Made by a program: the position numbers and the translations under genes
Notes under the pieces: generated by a model
The model's input: the letters and a program-made list of their open reading frames with translations, nothing else
Told to the model about the DNA's origin: nothing
Database searches by the model: none
Shown: positions 1 to 5,151 of the stretch, in pieces
How positions within the stretch are numbered: the first letter of the stretch is position 1
How the letters are laid out: every line of letters begins with the position of its first letter
Source of the DNA: Melioribacteraceae bacterium
GTDB lineage: Bacteria > Bacteroidota > Ignavibacteria > Ignavibacteriales > Melioribacteraceae
DNA length: 5,787 nt
Assembly: GCA_026987055.1 (NCBI GenBank)
Contig: JALSNL010000013.1
Coordinates: 1-5,787, forward strand
Direction: 5' to 3'

Positions 1-491
1 TTGAAGATATGATTGTTTGGAAACTCGGAAGCTTCGAAGTGTTTCGTCCGTTTAATAATGATGCCGAAATTACAGGACAAAATTATTCCTTAAATTATAA
101 ATTTCCGAATAAAAATTTAAGTTTTACAGCCGGATATACTTATTTACAACCGTTGGACAAAAACAATCACCAAACCACGCATAATAAAATAATTCCCTAT
201 CGCCCTCAACACTCTTTTAAGTCAAGTATTCAATTCGGTTATAAAAATTTTACAAGCAAAATAGATTATCGTTTTGTAAGTGAAAGATATGTTACAATTG
301 CAAACACGGTTAGTCTTCCGTCATATCAAGTAATTGATTTAACATTATTGCAAAAAATAGATTTCGACAAACTTAAGACAACATTAATTTTTTCAGTTAA
401 CAATTTGGCAAATGAACATTACGAAATTATAAGAGGTTATCCGATACCCGGAAGAGAATTCAGAATCGGAATAAAACTAAACTATTTATAA
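1..491 (+). CDS. btuB: TonB-dependent outer-membrane receptor, C-terminal part (BtuB-like), partial at left edge
   Basis: This is the last 162 codons of an outer-membrane beta-barrel receptor; the frame is open from base 3, so the gene begins outside the window and the ATG at 9 is internal. What is visible is typical barrel sequence: alternating hydrophobic and polar strands, a YRPQHSF motif (as in YRP-HR-F turns of TonB receptors), and the characteristic closing segment NLANEHYEIIRGYPIPGREF followed by a final strand ending KLNYL. The last residue is Leu rather than the usual terminal aromatic, with Tyr just before it. The plug domain and TonB box are not in view. Alone this fragment could belong to any TonB-dependent receptor. 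The downstream lipoprotein, BtuFCD transporter, CobO and CbiR make a corrinoid receptor the best call. The lipoprotein gene follows after 24 bases, consistent with one operon. Confidence 0.88.
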   Translation, partial: EDMIVWKLGSFEVFRPFNNDAEITGQNYSLNYKFPNKNLSFTAGYTYLQPLDKNNHQTTHNKIIPYRPQHSFKSSIQFGYKNFTSKIDYRFVSERYVTIANTVSLPSYQVIDLTLLQKIDFDKLKTTLIFSVNNLANEHYEIIRGYPIPGREFRIGIKLNYL

Positions 492-505
492 ATATTTAAA
501 TCAAC

Positions 506-510
506 AGGAG
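506..510 (+). promoter_or_regulatory. Ribosome binding site of the propeller lipoprotein gene
   Basis: AGGAG lies five bases before the ATG at 516. Its layout, GGAGTAAACATGAA, is almost the same as the sequence before btuF (GGAGTAACCATCAA), so it serves as a local reference for judging the odd btuF start. Confidence 0.8.
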
Positions 511-515
511 TAAAC

Positions 516-1568
516 ATGAAACGTATTTTATCAATAATCATTGTGCTTTTAACAATATTCATTTTAGGATGTAAAGACACTGTAGTTGATCCGCCCGCAG
601 TAAACACGGCAAGAACTTTATACATAATGAACGGCTCGGCGGAAACACTTTCCAAAATAAATTTGGAAGACAGCACAATTGTAAAAGATATTGTAGAAAC
701 CGGAACAATTCCGAATAGAATAAAAATATACAACGATAAACTTTACATAGTGAGTTCAGGAGATGATAATATTAAAGTTGTTGACCCTAAAAACGACACG
801 AAAATTTTACAGACAATCGGTTTGGATGCAGGTGATAATCCTTGGGATATTGTGTTTGCAAGCAATACAAAAGCTTATGTTTCAAATCTAAAAAGCAACA
901 CGGTTTCTGTTATAGATTTAAGTACGGGAAAGGTTACAAAAAAAATTACCGTCGGACAATCACCCGAAGGTCTTGTGTATAAAGACGGAAAAGTTTATGT
1001 AGCAAACACAGGTTACAACGGTTGGGGAAAACCTTATTTGCAATCTTCCGTTTCCGTTATAAGTACATCTAATGATAAAGTAATTGCAACAATTAACACT
1101 TTTATAAATTCACAAGATTTAGCCTTTGCTCCAAACGGGAAACTGCATGTAATTTCTACGGGAGATTACGCAACGGCTTTCGGCAAAATAGCCATAGTTG
1201 ATATTAGCAGCGCTTCATTGGTTGATTCCGTTGTACTTGGCGGTTCGCCCGGAAACATTGTAATTACAAAAGACGGTGTTGCTTATTGTTCCGCTTGGGG
1301 AGACGGAACAAACGGTTTTATTTACAGTTACAAAACTTCGGATAAAACCGTATTGAACGACAGCAACAATCCTATTAAGGTTGGTCCTAATTTAAGCGGA
1401 TTAACTTATGACGAGAAAGAAAACATTCTTTGGATTCCGTATATGAAAGAATGGGCCGGAGACGGCTTTGTACAAAAATTTGATGTAAGCAAAAATAAAA
1501 TAACTTGGGTTTCGGGTGTGGTTGGCAACGGAACAAGTGCTATTGCCGTTTATGAATATGAAAAATAA
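516..1568 (+). CDS. YncE/YVTN-type seven-bladed beta-propeller lipoprotein, probable BtuG-like corrinoid-binding protein
   Basis: The 350-residue product starts with a lipoprotein signal: basic MKR, a hydrophobic stretch (residues 4-17) and a lipobox ILGC with the lipidated Cys at 19. Residues after Cys are Lys-Asp, so there is no Asp at +2; C-K-D faintly resembles the acidic surface-export signal known from Bacteroidota lipoproteins. The mature part carries seven repeated propeller strands about 40-50 residues apart: LYIMNG (35), LYIVSSG (76), AYVSNL (120), VYVANTG (160), LHVISTG (210), AYCSAWG (256) and LWIPYM (305). This matches a seven-bladed YncE/YVTN propeller. In Bacteroides, BtuG is a surface propeller lipoprotein that binds B12 very tightly and works with BtuB; position straight after the receptor and before btuF suggests the same role here. 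The function is inferred from fold plus context, not from binding residues. Other YncE-like proteins have unrelated roles. Confidence 0.85.
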   Translation: MKRILSIIIVLLTIFILGCKDTVVDPPAVNTARTLYIMNGSAETLSKINLEDSTIVKDIVETGTIPNRIKIYNDKLYIVSSGDDNIKVVDPKNDTKILQTIGLDAGDNPWDIVFASNTKAYVSNLKSNTVSVIDLSTGKVTKKITVGQSPEGLVYKDGKVYVANTGYNGWGKPYLQSSVSVISTSNDKVIATINTFINSQDLAFAPNGKLHVISTGDYATAFGKIAIVDISSASLVDSVVLGGSPGNIVITKDGVAYCSAWGDGTNGFIYSYKTSDKTVLNDSNNPIKVGPNLSGLTYDEKENILWIPYMKEWAGDGFVQKFDVSKNKITWVSGVVGNGTSAIAVYEYEK

Positions 1569-1605
1569 TATAACTTTTATTAAATAAGAATAGTGTTAAA
1601 ATTTA

Positions 1606-1655
1606 TCATTTTGAATTCCGATGTTTTCTATCGGGCTGGATGAAAAATCCTTTTT
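1606..1655 (+). repeat. Intergenic hairpin region, possibly a degenerate dispersed repeat
   Basis: The 119-base gap between the lipoprotein gene and btuF contains CCGAT (1618-1622) paired with ATCGG (1630-1634) around a seven-base loop, then GGAT (1638-1641) paired with ATCC (1647-1650). The flanks, TCATTTTGAAT at 1606 and GATGAAAAATCCTTTTT at 1639, resemble degraded copies of the TCATTCTGA...GAAGAATC-type intergenic repeats that I associate with FCB-group genomes. Only one copy is in the window, so repeat status is inference from recall. No cobalamin-riboswitch B12 box is seen here. Confidence 0.35.
1638..1655 (+). terminator. Weak candidate intrinsic terminator or attenuator
   Basis: A four-base-pair stem GGAT/ATCC with loop GAAAA is followed directly by five T residues (1651-1655). 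It sits 70 bases after the lipoprotein stop codon and could end or attenuate transcription before btuF. The stem is short and AT-containing, so it would be weak on its own. It may act together with the CCGAT/ATCGG hairpin just upstream (1618-1634). Confidence 0.25.
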
Positions 1656-1678
1656 AGAAAATATTATAAATAAGAACC

Positions 1679-1682
1679 GGAG
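1679..1682 (+). promoter_or_regulatory. Ribosome binding site that supports an ATC start for btuF
   Basis: GGAG is placed five bases before ATC at 1688, the same spacing as in the lipoprotein gene (AGGAG, five bases, ATG). No in-frame ATG, GTG or TTG lies between the upstream in-frame stop (TAA at 1667) and TTG at 1853, so this site is the main evidence for where translation begins. Confidence 0.6.
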
Positions 1683-1687
1683 TAACC

Positions 1688-2596
1688 ATCAAAAAAATAA
1701 GCTTAATATTTATAGGATTAATTTTAATAGTAGCAGGAATTATCTTTTTTGATTCCAACTCTTCCAATAGAAAAGTTGAACAAAACAAGAATGGTTACGA
1801 ACGTATAATTTCTCTATCGCCAAGTACAACGGAAACATTATTTGCACTTGGCTTGGGGAATAAAATTGTGGGAAGAACACGCTTCTGTAACTATCCGCCG
1901 GAAGCAAAAAAAATACCTGAAGTTGGAGGATATGTTGATCCTAATTATGAAGCTATGATTGCACTTAAACCGGATTTGGTTATTTTGTTGCAGGAACATG
2001 AAAATGTAAAACAATATTTAAACGAATTTAAAATAAAATATCTTGAAGTAAATAATAAAACTATTGCCGATATTTTAACAACTATTAAAACCATTGGCAA
2101 AGTTTGTAAAGCCGAACCCCAAGCAAATACACTTTTACAGAAATTGAATAATAAAATTAATGTTATAAAAAAGAAGACTGAAAATTTACCAAAACCAAAA
2201 GTAATAATTTCAATTGGAAGAACACTCGGAACGGGAACAATTAAAGATGTTTACATAGCAGGTAAAAATACTTTTTATGATGAGCTGATTGCACTTGCGG
2301 GGGGAACAAATGCAATTGGCGATTCATTAAATGCTTATCCAATGCTTTCGGCGGAAGGAATCATCCATTTGAATCCGCAAATTATAATTGATTTTGTTAC
2401 CGATGTTAACGGGAAAAGTTTTAATAAAGATTTGATATTAAAAGATTGGAATAGTATCAAATTTGTGGAAGCGGTAAAAAATAAAAATGTGAAAATATTC
2501 AGCAAGGATTATATTGTAATACCCGGACCAAGATTTATTTTATTGTTACAAGATTTGGCAAAAGCTATACATCCCGAAGTTAATTGGGATGAATAA
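1688..2596 (+). CDS. btuF: Periplasmic corrinoid-binding protein BtuF, apparently starting at a non-canonical ATC codon
   Basis: This is the substrate-binding protein of a BtuFCD-type importer (Peripla_BP_2 family), which would deliver corrinoids to BtuC. Read from ATC at 1688 it gives 302 residues: a KKIS start, a hydrophobic segment (residues 5-21), a short polar linker, then the domain beginning RIISLSPSTTETLFALGLG (39-57). A BtuF-like RFCNYPPEA segment, GGYVDPNYEAMIALKPDLVI and the second lobe with GGTNAIGDS follow. The first conventional start, TTG at 1853, would drop the signal region and the first strand and helix of the fold, so it is unlikely. GGAG with proper spacing precedes the ATC. 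There is no lipobox Cys, so the protein is either cleaved and soluble or held by its N-terminal helix. An ATG-to-ATC mutation, a sequencing error or true AUC initiation are all possible. The family call is firm; binding to corrinoid rather than ferric chelate rests on neighbours and the CNYPPEA segment. Confidence 0.88.
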   Translation: MKKISLIFIGLILIVAGIIFFDSNSSNRKVEQNKNGYERIISLSPSTTETLFALGLGNKIVGRTRFCNYPPEAKKIPEVGGYVDPNYEAMIALKPDLVILLQEHENVKQYLNEFKIKYLEVNNKTIADILTTIKTIGKVCKAEPQANTLLQKLNNKINVIKKKTENLPKPKVIISIGRTLGTGTIKDVYIAGKNTFYDELIALAGGTNAIGDSLNAYPMLSAEGIIHLNPQIIIDFVTDVNGKSFNKDLILKDWNSIKFVEAVKNKNVKIFSKDYIVIPGPRFILLLQDLAKAIHPEVNWDE

Positions 2597-2635
2597 ACCG
2601 AATCTCATTTTTATAAAAGAGAAGAAGGTAAAAAA

Positions 2636-2647
2636 ATGCATTCTTAA
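2636..2647 (+). other. Three-codon mini-ORF with its own ribosome binding site-like sequence
   Basis: In the 88-base gap between btuF and btuD, AGAAGG (about 2623-2628) is followed by ATG CAT TCT TAA. The stop runs into a tract of nine A residues (2646-2654). GCAT-T-CTT (2638-2645) can also pair with AAGATGC (2653-2659) around a loop of seven A. A second tiny frame, ATG at 2656 encoding MLFNIYIENK, has a TGA that overlaps the btuD ATG as ATGA (2685-2688). These could be leader or coupling ORFs, or chance in AT-rich DNA; there is no protein-level evidence. Confidence 0.2.
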
Positions 2648-2684
2648 AAAAAAAGATGCTATTTAATATTTATATTGAAAACAA

Positions 2685-3470
2685 ATGAATAAAGTTTTAT
2701 TCGACATACAAAATCTTAATTTTTCTTTTGGCAAAAAAGAGATACTAAAATCTTTATCGCTAAAAATTTACGAAGGAGATTATCTTTCAATCATTGGTCC
2801 AAACGGCAGCGGCAAAACAACTTTAATTAAATGTTTAACCGGAATTTTAACCGTACCAAATAAAAAAATATTTTTTAAAAACATTCCCATAGAAAATATC
2901 ACTCAAAAAAAATTAGCATCGCAGATAAGTTATGTGCCGCAAGTAAACGAACAATCATTTCCGTTTACTGCAAAAGAATTTTTAATGCTGGCACGCTATC
3001 CGCATTTAAGCCGTTTTACCTCCGTAACGCAAAAAGATAAAACAGCAGTTGAAAAAGCTTTTGAAATTACCGGGACAAAAGAATTTGCAAACAGACAATT
3101 AAACACATTAAGCGGTGGCGAAAAACAAATGATTTTTATTGCGGCAGCTTTAGCTCAAGGCGGTGAAATTATTTTGCTTGATGAACCGGCTACGTTTCTT
3201 GATCCGAAACATGAAGAAAAAATTTATAAAATTTTAAAATCCATACATCAAAACGAAAACAAAACCATTGTTACAATTACACACAACATTAACAGTGCCA
3301 TACTTTTCAGTAATAAAATTGCATTACTTAAAAACGGAGAAATTTGTTATTACGGCAACTCTAACAAAATTACGGAAGATAACATTTTAGAAAAAGCTTA
3401 CGGCAAAAAATTCACATTCATTAAACACCCGTTCAGTCAAAAGACAATAATTGTTCCGGAGGAAGTTTAA
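2685..3470 (+). CDS. btuD: Corrinoid ABC transporter ATP-binding protein BtuD (FecE/BtuD family)
   Basis: This is the cytoplasmic ATPase subunit that powers corrinoid import. The 261 residues contain every ABC landmark: Walker A GPNGSGKTT (38-46), Q-loop Gln at 86 in YVPQ, signature LSGGEKQ (142-148), Walker B IILLDEPAT (162-170), D-loop FLDP (171-174) and the switch His at 200 (TITH). Length is normal for the FecE/BtuD type. The start at 2685 gives a family-typical N-terminus (LFDIQNLNFSFG), but no Shine-Dalgarno-like sequence precedes it. A tiny upstream frame ends in an ATGA overlap with this start, so coupled translation is possible. The stop overlaps the btuC start (TAATG). The same family serves haem and ferric siderophores; cobO and cbiR downstream are what point to corrinoids. 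Confidence 0.92.
   Translation: MNKVLFDIQNLNFSFGKKEILKSLSLKIYEGDYLSIIGPNGSGKTTLIKCLTGILTVPNKKIFFKNIPIENITQKKLASQISYVPQVNEQSFPFTAKEFLMLARYPHLSRFTSVTQKDKTAVEKAFEITGTKEFANRQLNTLSGGEKQMIFIAAALAQGGEIILLDEPATFLDPKHEEKIYKILKSIHQNENKTIVTITHNINSAILFSNKIALLKNGEICYYGNSNKITEDNILEKAYGKKFTFIKHPFSQKTIIVPEEV
3458..3462 (+). promoter_or_regulatory. Ribosome binding site of btuC inside the end of btuD
   Basis: GGAGG lies seven bases before the btuC ATG and within the last codons of btuD. Together with the TAATG stop-start overlap it indicates coupled production of the ATPase and permease subunits. Confidence 0.8.
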
Positions 3471-4471
3471 TGAAAAAAAATAAGAAAATAATACTTTTAC
3501 TTTTTTTACTTTTTGCGGTTGCAGTTATTTTGGTTTCACCTTTTATCGGAATGGAAAATATTTCATTAGACACAATATTAAATTTTAATCAATCTAATAT
3601 TAAAACGGATATATTTTGGCGTATCAGAATTCCGCGTGTATTAATTGCTTTTATTGTCGGTTCAACACTTGCTATAGGCGGAATGACATTTCAAGCAATG
3701 TTTCGTAATTCTCTAGCTACTCCCTTTACGCTTGGTGTTTCCAGCGGTGCGGCTTTTGGTGCCGCTCTTTATGTTAAGCTTGGTTTCCTTTTTACATTAG
3801 TCGGTATTACCGGACAAACTATATTTGCATTTGCCGGAGCATTGCTTTCCATTATAATTATTTACTTGTTATCAAAAATTAAAAAAGGTTTTTCCGTAGG
3901 AACAATGTTGCTTGCCGGTGTTGCCATAAATTTTTTCTTTTCAAGTTTTATTTTATTCATTCAGTATATAAGCGATTTTACTCATTCGTTTAGAATTATC
4001 CGCTGGTTAATGGGTGGTTTTGAAATTGTAGGATATTCCGAAATATATAATACACTTCCCTTTATAATTATCGGAACAATAATAATTATTTTTCTTTCTA
4101 CCGAACTTAACTTGCTTACACTCGGAGAAGATATTGCTATCAGCAGAGGAGTTAATGTTAAAAAGATAAAAAATATTCTCTTCCTCGCAACATCGTTAAT
4201 GGTTGGTGCTGTAATTTCCGTTGTTGGTCCAATTGGTTTTGTAGGAATGATGATACCGCATATTTCTAGATTGATTATTGGTGCAGACCATCGTTACCTT
4301 GTTGTGTTAAATATTATTTTCGGAGGTGCTTTTCTTGTTTTATGCGATACACTTTCACGAACTTTAATTGCTCCTGCTGAAATTCCCGTTGGTGTTATTA
4401 CGGCATTACTTGGCGGACCGTTTTTCATTTGGCTTTTAATAAAAAGCTCTAATAGTAATACTACTTTATAA
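3470..4471 (+). CDS. btuC: Corrinoid ABC transporter permease BtuC (FecCD family)
   Basis: This is the inner-membrane permease; two copies would form the translocation channel with two BtuD subunits. The 333 residues are highly hydrophobic with many predicted membrane helices, as expected for the ten-helix FecCD fold. Family motifs appear in order: RIRIPR (51-56), GMTFQAMFRNSLATPFTLGVSSG (71-93), RWLMGGF (178-184), a probable ATPase-coupling segment GEDIAISRGVNVKKIK (219-234), GPIGFVGMMIPHISR (253-267) and the closing PAEIPVGVITALLGGPFFIWLL (302-323). The length is normal and no part is missing. It starts on the last base of the btuD stop codon. Substrate cannot be read from FecCD motifs alone; the assignment to corrinoids comes from cobO, three bases downstream by the ATG start, and from cbiR. 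Confidence 0.92.
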   Translation: MKKNKKIILLLFLLFAVAVILVSPFIGMENISLDTILNFNQSNIKTDIFWRIRIPRVLIAFIVGSTLAIGGMTFQAMFRNSLATPFTLGVSSGAAFGAALYVKLGFLFTLVGITGQTIFAFAGALLSIIIIYLLSKIKKGFSVGTMLLAGVAINFFFSSFILFIQYISDFTHSFRIIRWLMGGFEIVGYSEIYNTLPFIIIGTIIIIFLSTELNLLTLGEDIAISRGVNVKKIKNILFLATSLMVGAVISVVGPIGFVGMMIPHISRLIIGADHRYLVVLNIIFGGAFLVLCDTLSRTLIAPAEIPVGVITALLGGPFFIWLLIKSSNSNTTL

Positions 4472-4476
4472 ATTAT

Positions 4477-4480
4477 GGAG
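4477..4480 (+). promoter_or_regulatory. Ribosome binding site that favours the TTG start of cobO
   Basis: GGAG sits six bases before TTG at 4487. The competing ATG at 4475 overlaps this GGAG by one base and has no Shine-Dalgarno-like sequence of its own upstream (the preceding bases are AT-rich, from the end of btuC). Confidence 0.55.
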
Positions 4481-4486
4481 ATTCAT

Positions 4487-5002
4487 TTGAAAGGATACAT
4501 ACACGTTTATACAGGTAACGGAAAAGGGAAAACTACAGCGGCATTCGGCTTGGCATTGCGTGCCGCCGGTGCCGGCTTAAAAATTTACATTGCTCAATTT
4601 GTTAAAGGAATGAAATACAGTGAACTTAATTCTATAGAAAGGTTCAACGACTTAATTACTCTTAAACAATACGGACGTAATTGTTTTATTAAAAAAAATC
4701 CCGAACAAGAAGATATAGATATTGCACAAAAAGGATTTGAAGAAGTTAAAAAGATAATTCATTCCGGCAAATTTAATATTGTAATTTTAGATGAAATTAA
4801 CATCGCCGTTTTTTACAATCTTATTGACGAAAAAGATGTTCTGGAACTTATGCAAAACAAACCCGAACAAGTTGAACTTATTATTACAGGAAGATATGCA
4901 ACCCCGAATATAATTGAACTTGCAGATTTGGTAACGGAAATGAAAGAACTAAAACACTATTATCAAAAAGGTGTAAAGGCAAGAGCCGGAATTGAAAGAT
5001 AA
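4487..5002 (+). CDS. cobO: ATP:corrinoid adenosyltransferase (CobO/BtuR/CobA family)
   Basis: This cytoplasmic enzyme transfers the 5'-deoxyadenosyl group of ATP to the cobalt of reduced corrinoids, giving the coenzyme form. From TTG at 4487 the product is 171 residues. It has a P-loop GNGKGKTT (10-17), a central VILDEIN strand (99-105), TGRYATP (134-140), and the family C-terminus ADLVTEMKELKHYYQKGVKARAGIE (146-170). Length fits the family. I prefer TTG over ATG at 4475 because GGAG is spaced six bases before TTG and because the family commonly begins MKGYIHVYTGNGKGKT; the ATG would add only four residues (MEIH). It follows btuC almost directly, so newly imported corrinoid would be adenosylated at once. 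It could also serve de novo synthesis, but no biosynthetic genes are visible here. Confidence 0.95.
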   Translation: MKGYIHVYTGNGKGKTTAAFGLALRAAGAGLKIYIAQFVKGMKYSELNSIERFNDLITLKQYGRNCFIKKNPEQEDIDIAQKGFEEVKKIIHSGKFNIVILDEINIAVFYNLIDEKDVLELMQNKPEQVELIITGRYATPNIIELADLVTEMKELKHYYQKGVKARAGIER

Positions 5003-5022
5003 GTAAGTACAAATATAGATTC

Positions 5023-5041
5023 CTATCTTTCTTGAAGATAG
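5023..5041 (+). terminator. Perfect 7-bp hairpin after cobO, possible weak terminator or RNA end
   Basis: CTATCTT (5023-5029) and AAGATAG (5035-5041) are exact inverted repeats around the loop TCTTG, starting 21 bases after the cobO stop. No T-run follows at once, so it is not a classical intrinsic terminator. It may stabilise the end of an upstream transcript. Confidence 0.35.
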
Positions 5042-5108
5042 AACCACTTTGTAAAGCTTTTATTCGTAGTATTTCATGAACATTAAAAACATCCATATTC
5101 TTTTGGAT

Positions 5109-5131
5109 TTGATACAACAAAAAGGTATCAA
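5109..5131. repeat. Perfect inverted repeat just upstream of cbiR, possible operator or hairpin
   Basis: TTGATAC (5109-5115) and GTATCAA (5125-5131) are exact inverted repeats separated by nine A-rich bases and end 20 bases before the cbiR start. The first arm contains TTGATA, and TATATT follows at 5134, so a sigma-70-like promoter could overlap the dyad, though the 19-base spacing is long. It may be a regulator site or an RNA hairpin in the cbiR leader. Confidence 0.35.
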
Positions 5132-5151
5132 CTTATATTAAATAAAAAATT

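Noticed and set aside
482..733. 83-codon open frame on the minus strand
   Set aside because: It lies almost wholly inside the well-supported propeller lipoprotein gene and has no recognisable domain or start signal.
1569..1687. CRISPR, tRNA or riboswitch in the gap before btuF
   Set aside because: There is no repeat-spacer pattern, no cloverleaf and no B12 box; only two short hairpins can be seen.
1853..2596. TTG at 1853 as the btuF start
   Set aside because: It would remove the signal region and the conserved RIISLSPSTTE start of the domain and falls within it; no GGAG-type site precedes it.
1688..2596. btuF as a pseudogene
   Set aside because: Apart from the start codon the frame is intact over 302 residues with both lobes present, and the downstream transporter genes are intact; one odd start codon is not enough to call decay.
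2685..4471. Ferric-siderophore or haem transporter instead of BtuCD
   Set aside because: The ATPase and permease motifs cannot exclude it, but cobO and cbiR directly downstream and the BtuF-like CNYPPEA segment make a corrinoid substrate far more likely.
4884..5120. 78-codon open frame on the minus strand
   Set aside because: It overlaps the conserved C-terminus of cobO and runs into the gap; the translation has no recognisable family and looks like a shadow of AT-rich coding sequence.
5076..5141. 21-codon plus-strand ORF between cobO and cbiR
   Set aside because: It has no ribosome binding site, overlaps the inverted repeat at 5109-5131, and matches nothing I recognise; such frames are expected by chance in this composition.
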